Shown here piece after piece: positions 13,254 through 25,139 of a stretch of 64,000 nt of DNA; position 1 is the first letter of the stretch; every line of letters begins with the position of its first letter. The translations under genes and the position numbers were made by a program. Origin of the DNA: Anaeramoeba flamelloides (lineage: Eukaryota > Metamonada > Anaeramoebidae); the NCBI GenBank assembly GCA_027625915.1, contig JANTQA010000032.1, forward strand, positions 2,852,001 through 2,916,000. The letters run 5' to 3'. The notes beneath the pieces were generated by a model. The model was not told the origin of the DNA. It searched no databases and saw only the letters and a list, made by a program, of their open reading frames with translations.

Positions 13254-16200
13254 TTAATCTCTTCCAGCTTTAGCTGCCATACTTAAAAGTTTAGATTTAA
13301 CCCCTTTAATTCCTAACACTGCCTTTACTGGAGGAAGGTTAGTTATAGTATTTACAATTCTACCAAGTGCTCTATAGGAGAATTTGTGTGGGTACTTGTT
13401 TAATAAATCACCGAGGTTACCTCTTTCGATACATCTAGCAATGTGGTAATCAAAAGAATTTTCAGGAGTCCAAACACGTTCTTTTTTTGGTATCATTTTC
13501 AAGGCGCCATGGTTACAAAAGGTTGCACACACACCACAGCCGTAGCAAAGATTGGGATCGATTTTTGCAATTCTTTTTTTACGTTTTTTTCTTTTCTTTT
13601 TTGGCTTCTCTCCAAGTAGGTTGGCTCTTTGTGTGTTGCTTTTTACAACTTGAATTTCGGGCTCTACTTCTTCCATGTAAATTGCGCCAAGTGGACATCG
13701 CTTTTCACAGACGCCGCATCCTATACAAGTTTTAGGATTAACATCTGCAATAAAATTTGAAGTATGAATTGCATTTTTTGCTTTGTAAAATTTCACTGAA
13801 TTAAGAAATTCACAACAACACCCTTCATCACGGTTATTATTTTCGTTGACACCACAACAATTACACATGAAGGCTGCTTGTTTGGTATTGTCTCCGATTT
13901 GAACCAAGCCGTGGCTTTTACTTTCTTCAAGTATATCCAACATTTCATATTTATCAGATTTTTCTGCAATTCCGTGTCTAATCATATAATCGGCAGCTGT
14001 TCCAAATGTCATACTTTTAATAAGAGAGTTAATTGATAAATGAATAAATGAATAAAAGAGTAAATGAATAAAAGAGTAAATGAATAAATGAATAAATGGA
14101 TTAAATGAATAAATGGATTAAATGAAGTAAATGAATAAAATTGGCATTTAGGATTTTGTGTTGAAAACTGTTGAATGTCGAAAATGTATAAATGGATTTA
14201 TCCAATGTGCGGGTATGTAGGGAGGTGTGGAAATGTGCTTAGGTAGGTTGAGGCAATTAGAATAGAATGTGGGTGAAGATGTTAAGAAAAAAACACCAAA
14301 TTAACAAAAAAAAAATTACTTTTTGGCCTCTTATGTTAAGGGGTAATGATTTTTCCCACTGGGTAAAAGTGAAAAAATTGGTTTTTCGATAATTTTTTTA
14401 AAAGTAATAAGTATAGATGGCCTCGACAGTTTTCGAAATTTGGCAATTTTCGACTTAGAATACTACTAGCCAATTAAATGAATTAAATGAAGCAAAGAAA
14501 CTAAATGTAGTAAATAAACAAATGAAATGGAAAATGAAAATTATTGATTTTGATATTAATAATTTTCAGTTCAATTTATGTACCGAAAATTTTTACAAAT
14601 TGTGAATTGAGATGTATTATTTAATATGTTGTAGGATAGTTTTTTCTGTTTAAACAAGGAATTTTCTTAAAGTTTTGCCTAGATTATGATGTACCTAGTT
14701 GTTCAAGTTTTTAAAATTAAATTTGCTTTTTTTGTGAGTCAAATGTTTAATTCTCTTTATTAAAGTCTCTAAAAAAATTTTTTTATGATTAGTAGTTTTC
14801 CGTATAGTATACCAAAGTGCCTCCTTAAGATTAACATTTTAATTTTAGAAGAAATTTTTGGAAGACTCGTTCTTTAATTCCTGTTTTATGAAAATGAAAT
14901 TTAAACTTTTTTTTTTTTTTCACTTTATTTATCAATATTTAATCAGTACTAATCTCAAGATCTCTAAGAGTTTCAATTGAGCCAATTTTTAAAAAGAGTT
15001 AAGGATTGTACAGGGAATATGAAAAAATGTTAAAGGTTATCACAAGTTATTAATTAAATTGTGGGTTGCATTGTCTCTATCCCGAAAGAAAACTTGTTTA
15101 AAAATCAAAAAAAAAAAAAAGAAAATTTTGAATCTAACCTCATCAATTTTGCCAGAGGTAAGTTCACTGTATTTTTTCTACATATTCATAAACTCCATTT
15201 CACACAAAGATGCTCAGCAAAAAATGAAAAATTCTATTTTTTTTTCAGAATCAACGACACAAGATTGCTTAGAAATAATTAATTTCGGAGTGGAGTTGAT
15301 ATTCATAATAGAAATACCCAAATAAACTTTGCTTTTTTCGAAAAAAATAAAAAATATTAAAAAATTTTTGGGCACTTTCATTGAAACTTTTCGTTCAAAA
15401 TTTTCAATTTCTTGAGGAAATTAAAATTGTTCACAATAAGAGTTTTTAATAGTAAGTGTCTGAATTTTAAAAGATATGCTAAGTATCACTTTCCTTAATG
15501 TTAATTTGGTGTTTCAAACATTTTTTTTTTTTCAAATCAACTTTAAAAAAAAAGAAAGAAAAGAAAAAAAAATTTACTAAATGAGAAAAAATGAAAAAAA
15601 ATAAAAAAAATGACTAAAATTGAAAATTTATTTTGAGAAGAATACTGTTTAAACTCATAGAATATGTTCTATTTATTCAATAAAATTGGACCCCTTTGAC
15701 TGAAAAAGGGTTTAGATTAGATCTTTTAAATTCATTTAATATTTTTTCTTTAAAGTTGGTGTAACCCTATTCCAGCTTGTTTTTGTTTCTAATGATTTGA
15801 AATTTTGATTTTGTAAGAACTTTTGGGGGCAGGGATATTTAGTGCCTGACTTAGTGTAGATAATTTGTCAAGATTTTGAATCCCAAAAATTTAAAAATGA
15901 AATTTTTTGTTTTGTCCAAAATCCAGAATGTTTAAATCATTGATAAAAAGCACAAAACACACTTTTTAAAATATATTTTTCCCAATTATATTTTTGACTT
16001 TTTTTTGGAGAGGTTATAAAAATGTTTGAGTTTATTTTTTTTTTTTTTTTTATTTTGAAGGGAGGAAATTAATTTCCACTTACAGCCGTTAGGTTTTTTT
16101 GAGTTTTCTATTTATTTTGAAAATCAATAGATTTTCGTTAGGTTTTTTCGATTTTTCCTATTTCTTTTAAATTGTTGAAAACCTATGGAAAATCAATAGA

Positions 16201-19200
16201 TTTTCGTTAGGTTTTTTTTACTTTTTGAAATAAAACGAAAATTTATTAAAATTTTCTGTTTATTTCAAAAAGCCAAAAAAACCTAGAACACTTCACAAAT
16301 AAAACAGAAAACCTCAAGAAAACCTAGGTACTCGGCAGCACTTGACATCATTGGAAGGTACTTGAAAGCACTTGATGGCACTTCCACCCCTCTCGCTCTC
16401 TCCCTAATTTCTAAATTTTTGTTTAGAAATTTCAATAAAGAGTCATAATTTTTTTATCATTAACTAATGATAAGTTAAATAATAATTCTTTATTTCGAAT
16501 AATATCAAATATATTATTCATTAGTTATTTATTTTATTTGCTTATTTGTATTAATTCTTTAATCCAAATTTTTCGATTTTTTTCATAGGATTGGCACAAT
16601 TTTATTTTTTTTAAACAAATAACAATAATTATTAAAAAAAAAAATCCCTAAATTTTAAATTTAATAAGATATATAAAGCTTCAGCATTCTTTTAAGTTAA
16701 TAAATATATTGTTATTCATAAAAATAATATTCATAGAACATCACAATGAATCATCCTTAAAAGATTAAAAGAGAAAACAACTGATTTAGTTTTTGGTTGT
16801 ATTTCATCATTATCCTTCTTTATTCGTTTTTTTAAAAAAAAAAAATGTTTGAGTTTAAAGATAAAATTTTGACAAAAAGAGAATTTTCAATTTTTTTTTT
16901 TTGTGAATTTTTTTATAAGATATCTTTGACTTTTATATTTCATTCTGGACACAATTGGTGGATTTTAGAAAAAATTACTTTTTCCCTAAATTTTAAAAAT
17001 ATCACCATCCCATTAAGAATAAACCTCTAATAAACTTGTTGATGAATCAGATCAATGAGTTAACTTTTCAACAACTACTTGGAAAATAGAAAAACATCTT
17101 TTTAATTTGGAGTATAAAACTTAAAGAGATTTTAATGCTGTGATATTCCAAATAAAAAAATTTAATTTTTTCTCAAAATCAAATTTAGACAAGCCATATA
17201 TAATAAGGAAAGTGCTGTTTTGTAATTGGTTTGTGAAGATCTGTTTTTTTTTTTTTTTAGTTTTTTTCTTATCAAGAACTATTTTGGGAAATTGAAATAA
17301 AAAATTTCGTTTATTAAGGAATTAGCTTCTATGAAGGAGAAATCTAAAATTGAAATATGCTGCTATTGAAGTTAAATCATATTAGTGTTCCATTGTTTAG
17401 ATGTTTTTAAAATTTTGATTGGTAAAATAGTAATAAATGCCGATCTAGCCAATTAAAAATTATACTTGTATTAGTAAAAAACCTCAAGAATTTTAGAACA
17501 AAATCTGTATTTTGCAACAAAATTAAAGGTTGGGTCATAAATCTAAATACTTGAAAGTTGAAAAATGTCTTTCTAAAATTTATCTCTTTAAGTAGATTAG
17601 TGCCATAAAATTCTATTTTTTTATAATTAAATAATTGACTCTGGGATTATTTTGAAAAATTATTTCTTCACCTTTTACAAATATATTGAAAAGGAAAGCA
17701 ACTATTTTCAGAAAAAGGAAACAAAAATATTCAATCTTTAGGTTTTTATCTTAATAATTATTGAGTAAATCTTGGAATTCTAAAAATGAAAAAATGATAA
17801 CTTTTGGGGGTTCTAAACATAATTATTAAATATTGTAACTACTTTTATTTTAGGTTTCTATTGTTAGAATAGGAAAGTAATTTGAAAAAAAATTAACAAT
17901 TGACAATTTTTAAGGATGATGATCCTTCCTAAAAAATCCAATAATTTATTGTTCAATAATATTTAGCATAGATTTTTTAGATTCAATTAAACTCGGGAGT
18001 ACTGATATCATTTACCCTCAATTTCACGATAATCATACTCTAATTGTAGATGAATAGAGGGCGATGCTAATCGCTTAATGGGAAAATGATATTAGGCGGA
18101 AAAAAACTTTCAAATCATTTACACTTTCTTGGGCTATTTTTAAAAAAATAAACAGAGTTCCCAAAATGATTCCATTTTTGGAATTTTAAGAATCTCAAAA
18201 ATTAAAATTTGGAATCATAATATTAAAATGATTCCAAGGAATCAATTTTTATCAAACATTTTTCACTTGTTAAAGTACCTTTGAAGTATAATTTTTCAAA
18301 AATATTAAAAATTATTTTATTCTGATTTTACTGGAACCAAAAAAAGAATTTTTTTTTGGTACCAAAACTCTATTAAAAAAAAAAAAAGAATCTTTTGATT
18401 CCATTTCAAAGAAAAATAATTTTCTTGTCAGGAAGAAACTTAAAAACTTCAGGGTTGATGAAAGGGTGATGGAAACTCAAATCCCGAGAAGAAAAACCTT
18501 AAATATTTATTTTTTTAAGAAATATTAAATTCTTCTTGAAAATAAAAAAAAAAATATTTATTAATTATTTAAATTTTGAGAATGATTAATGTGATTCCTT
18601 GTAAAAACGAATGTAAACAAGAAATGAGTTGAGACTTATCATTGGGAAAAAAAGAATCATTTGATTCCATGCAATCAAAAAAAGAATTATTTTGGTTTTT
18701 TCAAAAAAGAATCAAAATGTGAACCCTGAAAATAAATCATGAATAGAGTTTCATTGGTTCTTGTCGTGTTTTGTATTTTGGAGAATTTGACTGGTGTACT
18801 TTGAAATAAATGATAATAAAACTTTGGAAAATTTTGAAAAAAAAAGCAATATTAAAGCAAGAATTCAAAAAGATAAAAGAAATAGGTCTTGCGAAAAGAA
18901 TGCTTACCATGTACGAAGTGGTGCGCCACATGCATTTCCCAAATCTGTTTGCATCGATCTACAAGCACAAGTACCAATAGACATTATTTTGGAGTTTTTA
19001 ATGGCCATTGTAGCTTTTTCATAATCAAAAAAATAAGAGCCGTGTTCTGAGCCGATTGTTTCTTCTCGAACCATTGCCCTTCCCATCGCTGTTTCGCCTT
19101 CAAAAAACAGTTTTGCCATTTCGGGTGATTTTCGAAGATAGGAATCCATTACTGGCGACAACCGTTTAAAATCAACATCTGTAACTCTATTTGTTCTCAT

Positions 19201-19964
19201 GTATATAAATTCAAAGATCCCTAGTGTGGTTATTTTTTTATTGATTGGTTTATTTGTTTAATTAATCAATTGATTTATTTAATTAATTGTTTATTTATTT
19301 AATTGTTCATTTATTCAAGTATTTATTAATACATTTGTTTCAAATTTCAAACGATCATCATTATTTTGGTTTAGTAAATTGAGTGGAAGAACCAAACAAT
19401 CGAATAATTTGGAAAGGAAAAAGAGAAAAAGTTAAAAAGAAAAAAAGAAAAAAAGATAAAAAAGAGTAAATCGGAAAAAGTTTGTTCTATACCAATAGCA
19501 ATAGGCGCAAGACAATACTTGTTCACTTTATCTTCACCCATGCGCAAATCAAAAACGATTCCACGGTCAGCCATTGAATCCAACATTGGCTTCAACTCTT
19601 TTGCATCCATATTCAAATTTTTACATAGCTCTGGTAAATCTGTAGGGATGAATGGTAATTTCGATGCAACAATTGCCTCTTCGGGTGACGAAACGATTTT
19701 TAATAATTCTAATAAATCACCATTTTTGTTTTCAATGTTTTTGTTTGGATGCTGTTGCATCCTTTTTTGATATTTTATATAGGCTTGTAAATGTTGTGGG
19801 TTATCAGGATCATATTTTAATTTTGAATGGTCATGGTCGTGGTCATGTTTGTGTCCATGATGGCCATGTCCGCCATGATATCGTATAAGTTTCGACCTTA
19901 TAGGTGTTTGTAATAAGTTTCCATATACTTGAACGTGTGAGAGTCTAATTAAAGAGGTGAGCAT
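13254..19964 (-). CDS. Organelle-targeted bacterial-type 4Fe-4S protein (three exons)
   Basis: Exons 19493-19964, 18908-19220 and 13254-14013 join to 514 residues. Residues 1-30 are Arg-rich and amphipathic with no acidic residue, like a mitochondrial or hydrogenosomal presequence. A His/Asp-rich stretch follows (31-47). Residues 85-170 hold a winged-helix-like part (SSPEEA, MADRGIVFDL, then GIFEFIYMR across the first splice). Next come a CACR-x9-C-x6-C cluster motif (Cys242, 244, 255, 262), a CNCCG/CCC motif (312-315, 327-329) and two ferredoxin motifs, CIGCGVCEKRC (358-368) and CYGCGVCATFC (418-428). I know this plan from anaerobic bacteria, where the proteins are annotated only as 4Fe-4S ferredoxins. 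Its exact reaction is unknown; electron transfer in a hydrogenosome-like organelle is inferred. Oddities are a 9-residue insert between CNCCG and CCC, a Lys/Arg-rich insert (398-411) between the ferredoxin motifs, and Asn in place of the usual Pro after the last Cys. Confidence 0.88.
14036..14141. repeat. Tandem AATGAATAAA-type repeat
   Basis: Units such as aaatgaataaaagagtaaa and aaatgaataaatggatt repeat imperfectly over about 100 bases. On the coding strand of the Fe-S gene this becomes a T-rich tattcattt repeat ending some 20 bases before the 3' splice site of its giant intron. Confidence 0.85.
16086..16230. repeat. Direct repeat with GAAAATCAATAGATTTTCG unit
   Basis: The segment cgttaggtttttt appears three times (near 16086, 16136 and 16205), twice directly preceded by gaaaatcaatagattttcg, with tttctatttattttgaaaa-like sequence between units. 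The unit is roughly 50-75 bases and partly palindromic. Downstream, 16320-16400 is unusually GC-rich for this intron and carries cacttga motifs (gcacttgacatc, gtacttgaaagcac, ttgatggcac). Confidence 0.7.
19221..19492 (-). other. Intron 1 of the Fe-S gene, 272 bases
   Basis: On the coding strand it begins GTATAG after GCTATTG and ends CACTAG before GGATCTTTG. The join gives AIG-IFEFIYMR, which matches the continuous segment known in the bacterial relatives. The intron is made largely of degenerate ATAAATAA-type simple sequence. Confidence 0.88.
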
Positions 19965-20510
19965 ACTTTATGTAATTCTTTCGAGAGAAGGGATTTGTAC
20001 AAAAAATAAATTTTTTTTTTTGGAGAGTCAATTTCTCTGTAAAATTATGTTTTTGGTTGAGTTTATTTAACAACAGTAAACAACACTTTGTCTCACACAC
20101 TTTAGAAATTCCACATTTGGTTAATCTTGACTAAAAATTTATATTTTCTTTTTCAACAATCTTAAACTTTGTGATTTTTTTACCGGTCGGAATTATTAAG
20201 ATTTTGTCAAAAGTTCACAATATTGATGTTTATCCCTCAAGAATAAAATATTTTTGAAAGAGAAGAAACAGTTTTTCCAAACAAAATTGGTGAGAAAGAT
20301 ACACGTTTGTTTGTTTCTTTAAAAGACGTTTTTTCTTTGTTCTTTACAAGAGTAATTGACAAATATAGTTATTTGATCGAGAAAAATTGGCTCTGTTTGA
20401 GAGATGGGAAATTTTTTTTAAAATATAAGGGTGTGTGTGTAATGTTATTTGAATGCTTTTTAAGTATTTTTTTAAATTGTTTTTGTGTTTTTGTTTAGAA
20501 AAAGAAATAC

Positions 20511-20659
20511 TGACCTTTGAATTATAAATGGGAAAAAATTTTTACTTCCTTTTCCAAATATAGCCGCGAATTACAACCTAGTTTTTTACGTAACTCTATT
20601 CTCAAAAAAAATATGGAAAAAGAAGTGAAAATTTTTTACTATTTTAAAACAAATTTCAG
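20511..20659. repeat. Palindromic repeat family 2, diverged copy
   Basis: The left arm reads cctttgaattataaatggg then aaaaaatttttacttcc. The right arm contains gaagtgaaaattttttac and ends near caaatttcag. It is about 150 bases and more decayed than the copy at 53568-53728. Confidence 0.55.
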
Positions 20660-20939
20660 TAAAAGACCGAAAAGACAAAAAGGGTTTTGTTCAATTACAA
20701 AAAGGAAAAAAGAGAATTCTTCTTCAAACAAGAAAATAGATCAAAAAATTTAAAAGAAAGGGAAGAGTAATGTTACCATATCTGAGTAAATCTTTTAATG
20801 GTAAACCTTTTTGAAACCTACAGATAAGGAAGATATTCTCTTTCTTCATAGTTTTTTTGAGAGCTAAATTTCAATAGTTGTTTCAATAACGTATGTTGAC
20901 GTTTTTGTTTGTGTTATTCAAAATTTTTTGTGTTGTTTT

Positions 20940-22640
20940 TTTAAATAACTTGTTTTTTTTTAACCGGTTTTTTTTTAGTGAACTTTTTGTTTAGGTTGTT
21001 TTTTTGTTGTTTTGGTAAAAATACAGATTCATTAAAACCTTGTACTTTCTAAACCAAACAGTATTTACATGGGGTCATTTTGTCAAATCATTTTTCTACA
21101 GCCTCCCAAGTTCAACCACCCTATTTTTTAACTTACTCAATCAAATTTTATCAAAACTTTTCACCAGAATCCATAACCACCAAATCTTTCAGTTCTATCT
21201 ATTAAAAATAAAAACAAAAAAGAGGAACAAGCTTTTATGAAAAACTGTTTGGAGCTCTCTAAATGTTGCAAAAATGTTTTTCAAAATTTTTTATTTTTTT
21301 TAATAAAGATTTCTTTGAAAAAAATTTCATTTTCTTTTCCTTTTTTACTTTGTTCCCTGAATGAACTAGATTAAAATTTTCTATTCTGTTTTTCTTCTGT
21401 TTGAAAACAGTTTGTTTTTTTTGTGAAGAAACGAATATTTGGATGATTTGTTATATTTATAAAGAAAAGAACGGTTGTGCGAGTTTCTTCTCTTTAATGA
21501 GATGATCAGCAAAGTAGGAACTTTTTTATACCAAACAAAGTTATTCTCTCATTTTAAATTTTCACTTTTTCTTAATTCGGTAATAATTCCTCTCATCTTT
21601 GGAATAGTCCAAAACGATACCAATATTTAAAGAGATGTGCTATTATAGTTGTTGATAATTAAAAGTTTTATGGATTTGTTTTTCTTGTTTCTCTTTGAAT
21701 TTTTAGTTTTCTTTTGATTTTTTTACTTGTCAAAAATTCCTTTGATTTTTAAAAAGTTTTTAACTTGACAATTAAATTTAAAAATTGAATTTGAGTTAAA
21801 ATAAATGACTCGGGGTGAATTCTACTTCGATGAAATCAACTTGTCAGATAAAAAAGAGTTATTTCAGATCTCTAAGAATTCTTATTATTCTAGATTTTTT
21901 TGGAGATTGGTGGATGGGATTATTTTTATAATAAAACCCCCTTTATTATTATTTTGAAGGACTGATAATTCTGTCCTTTTTATTTTGATAATTCTCAAAG
22001 TATTTGGTATAATTTAATAAAATATCAAATTTTATCAAAATTGGTTTTTTTATTTAGAAATTATGAAGAAAACTGGGTCCAACCCATTAACCTTAAAATC
22101 GTCTTTTGTAATTTGTTATATTTTTTTATATATTTGATTCTTTTTTGTGTTATATCTTGGGCGAGATAAGAATCTTAAATGAACCAATATTCCAGAATTG
22201 AAATGAAAGTTAATCAGCTGAAAATTTATACTATTTAAAAATATTCAACAAGATCCTTGTCAAATCATTATAAAATAAATTCAATTTCAAAAATTTAATA
22301 AGAAGATATAATCAGATCTTTAAAAATTTCAATTATCATTGGTTACAAAAAGATCTTTAGGTTTTTCATTCAATTAGAAAAAAAAATATTTTTAGGGGGT
22401 CTTTGAATAAATAAATTTTCATCTATTTATACGAGAATGAAAGTATTATTTTCAAGTATAGACTCCATTTTGTTAGACCAACAGACTCTTTATTGATTTT
22501 CATTTCATGCAACAAGTAAAAACCCAAAAAAATATTAAAAATTTTAATAACAACACTCAAAAACACAAAATTTGGAAAACTACAGTTTAAGCCTGAAAAA
22601 AATAAAATATTTATTGAAATCAACACGGGTTATTGGGGAA
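20940..22640. repeat. Old direct duplication, left copy
   Basis: Blocks of this segment reappear in the same order and orientation at 25140-26060. Examples are accaaacagtatttacat (near 21054), aaccaccaaatctttcag (near 21175), ccaatattccagaattg with gttaatcagctgaaaat (near 22185-22230), aaaaagatctttaggttttt (near 22347), and atcaacacgggttattg (near 22620). The left copy has about 770 extra bases (roughly 21310-22060) that the right copy lacks. It is non-coding as far as can be seen. Confidence 0.65.
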
Positions 22641-22959
22641 AAGTACTAATTATTTCAAAAAAATCACCCATTTGTCTTCTCCCCTTTCTATATTTGCAAC
22701 CTTGAAGTATTACATTCAAACGTGTCGAATTTAAATCATATATGAAGTCAATTATGTTTAGAATGTTTCTTTGTTGTTAAAATAAGTTCCATTAGAAACT
22801 GAATTTAAAAGGAATCTGTTCGAATAGATCAGGGAATTATTGAATCTTGTATTTCGGAATAAAAGTGGATCTTTCAATTTTTCATTCACCACTATCAAAA
22901 GACCGAAAAGGCCCATAATAAACTTTAAATGGATCTTACATGGGGTTCTCAAAGTTATA

Positions 22960-23155
22960 CAGTCAGTTTTACTTTTAAGGCATAAACTTTCAACGAAATT
23001 TAAGGCACAAAAAAAATCCCAAATTAAGGCACAAAATTTGTAATTTTTTTTTTACAATTTATTTTACAAGAAACTGAATTTTGTGCCTTAATTTGAGATT
23101 TTAATTGTGCCTTAAATTTCGTTGAAAGTTTGTGCCTTAAAAGTAAAACTGACTG
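22960..23155. mobile_element. Tc1/mariner-type MITE, copy 2
   Basis: This 196-base near-perfect palindrome starts CAGTCAGTTTTACTTTT and ends with the complementary AAAAGTAAAACTGACTG. It is flanked on both sides by TA (22958-22959 and 23156-23157). The arms are about 85 bases each and enclose a short T-rich loop. TA target duplications and CAGT termini are the hallmarks of non-autonomous Tc1/mariner elements. There is no coding capacity; no transposase source was found in the window. Confidence 0.88.
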
Positions 23156-24933
23156 TACTATAAAAAAAGAAATTCATAAAAAAAGGTCAAATTGAAAAAT
23201 GTTATCAAAAAAAGAGTGAATTTTTTTATGAAAAAAGTTTAATTGCAAAATAAAATTTTTTTAAATAGATATTAAATAAAGAAATTGATATTTTTTAAAA
23301 ATTACGAACTAAATTCATTACTAAAATATATTTGACTGAAAATATCGTGTTATTTAACTTCAAAATTGGTTTGGCCATCCGGTATAGTACATGTTATTCT
23401 CTTGTACGCTTGGAAAACAAAAACGTAAAAGGACGTATAATTTTTTTGAAGCATTGTTTTTTCTATTCAAGGTGCTCGCTTTTATTGTGCTACATTTTGA
23501 CTTTTTTTTTAATTTGATCATAATTCAAATCATATAGAGTTTCCCCAAACATATTACGTTCTTGAGAATAACACATGTATAAATTCTCAACAATTTTCGT
23601 TTCATGATTAAAGTCATTGGAAAACTGGGGAAAAGATTATCCTTTATACATTCTAAAATCTTGTTTTTAATTAAGTTCCAAGTATATTAATTAGATAATT
23701 GTTAAGAATTTAATACCATTTTTTGAAATAATTTTTTTTCCAAAATTGTTTCTATAATCCTAAATTTGAGATTGAAAAATACTCTTAGGTATCTAATTCT
23801 TGATAAAACTTTTGATTTTAATAATTAAATGATTGAATTTATTTTCGTTCTAGTTTTATTTTACTTCTTAAAAAAAATTATAAAAAGTTGGATTCCAAAA
23901 ATAATTAATTAGAGAAAACATCTTATAAATTTCACCCTTTTATCTGATAACGGGTAAACAAAATATGGCAAGTTAACACATCATAAATAATTTTTTTTTA
24001 TTTTTTAACTTTAAAATCTATACTTTGTATACCTGAATTTTTGAAAAAAAAATTAAATTATAAAAATAAACCACCTTTATTTTTTGTTTCCCTGAAATCT
24101 AACTCATTTATCTTTTTTTTTTTTTTTTCTTGAGTAAAGCCACATTTAGAAAATTCAACATACTAAAGAAATGTGTTTTTTTATTTTTATTTTTTTGCAT
24201 TCATAAATAATTAAATCTAAAAATCGTACATTTTAAAAATTCATCCAAGTACTACTGATAAATTCTAATAAATTTCAAAAAAAAATTAGTTCAATTGTTA
24301 TTTTAAAAAATCTTTGAACTGTTTCTTATCAAAAATTCCAGGGAATAGAATAATTTGAATAATAATGAATTTTGCAGATTAGGTGAACACTTGACTTCAT
24401 AAAATGCTATATTCAAAGCTTGAGCATAAAAATTTCAAAAAGGAAAATTCAGTCAAAATTTCCAAATATAAATTGCAATTTATTAGTAGTACTGACATTA
24501 AGAAATAAATAGAAATGCAGAAACTTTAAAAAGAAAAAAGTAAAAGAATTACATTAAAAAATGAAAAAAAGATCCCAATTTTCTGAAATAGTTAAAACAA
24601 AAAAAAATCGACAACTGTCCAGTTTACAAATCTTCTTGGCCAATAAGAAACAATAATCAAAATAATAATAATAATAAAATGGAATTAATTGCGATTAAAA
24701 CATGCAAATAATGTAAAAAATGGCATAGATTCATAAAGAAAAGGAAATTTTTTATCAAAACAACCAACACTCCCAAACTTTTGGGTTTAAAAAAAAAACA
24801 TCAAAGGGTTGTAAATATTTAAAATTTAAGATTTATTATATTCATATTTGATTTTTCACATTCTTAACAACCCCTTTTCTTATACTTTTACCGTAAGAAT
24901 TCAAATATTGCTAATTTTGAAAGTTTTTGTTTA

Positions 24934-25134
24934 CAGTCAGTTTCACTTTTAAGGCACAAACTTTCAACGAAATTTAAGGCACAAAAATAATCTCAAATTA
25001 AGGCACAAAATTTGGAAATTTTTTTTTTTTTTACAATTTATTTTTACTAGAATTTGAATTTTGTGCCTTAATTTGAGATTTTTTTGTGCCTTAAATTTCG
25101 TTGAAAGTTTGTGCCTTAAAAGTGAAACTGACTG
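24934..25134. mobile_element. Tc1/mariner-type MITE, copy 3
   Basis: This 201-base palindrome is almost identical to the element at 22960. It starts CAGTCAGTTTCACTTTT, ends AAAAGTGAAACTGACTG, and is flanked by TA at 24932-24933 and 25135-25136. Differences from copy 2 are few (for example TTTCAC for TTTTAC in both arms), so both look fairly young. It sits at the left border of the right copy of the direct duplication. Confidence 0.9.
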
Positions 25135-25139
25135 TAATC

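Larger units (their letters stand above)
14014..18907 (-). other. 4.9 kb intron splitting a cysteine codon of the Fe-S gene
   Basis: On the coding strand the intron starts GTAAGC after ACATG and ends TTATTAAAAG before TATGACATTT. Joining TG and T rebuilds Cys262, the cysteine expected in the PLRTC-MTFG motif. Inside are simple tandem repeats at 14036-14141, next to the 3' splice site, and a solo end of the 667-base element family at 15687-15702. There are also direct repeats at 16086-16230 and a cluster of gattcc/ggaatc motifs at 18160-18715. I see no nested gene; the open frames at 15059-15325 lack an ATG start. Confidence 0.88.

Noticed and set aside
15059-15325. Two overlapping open frames, one beginning MGCIVSIPKE, that looked like an N-myristoylated small protein
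   Set aside because: Neither has an ATG (TTG and GTG starts), and both lie in the Fe-S giant intron within A/T homopolymers.
18904-19200. Small independent gene with CACR motif
   Set aside because: Splice sites on both sides join it in frame to the flanking exons and rebuild a known protein plan, including a split cysteine codon.
23468-23500. GTGCTCGCTTT resembling the start of U6 snRNA
   Set aside because: No ACAGAGA box or later U6 sequence follows; it is a chance match.
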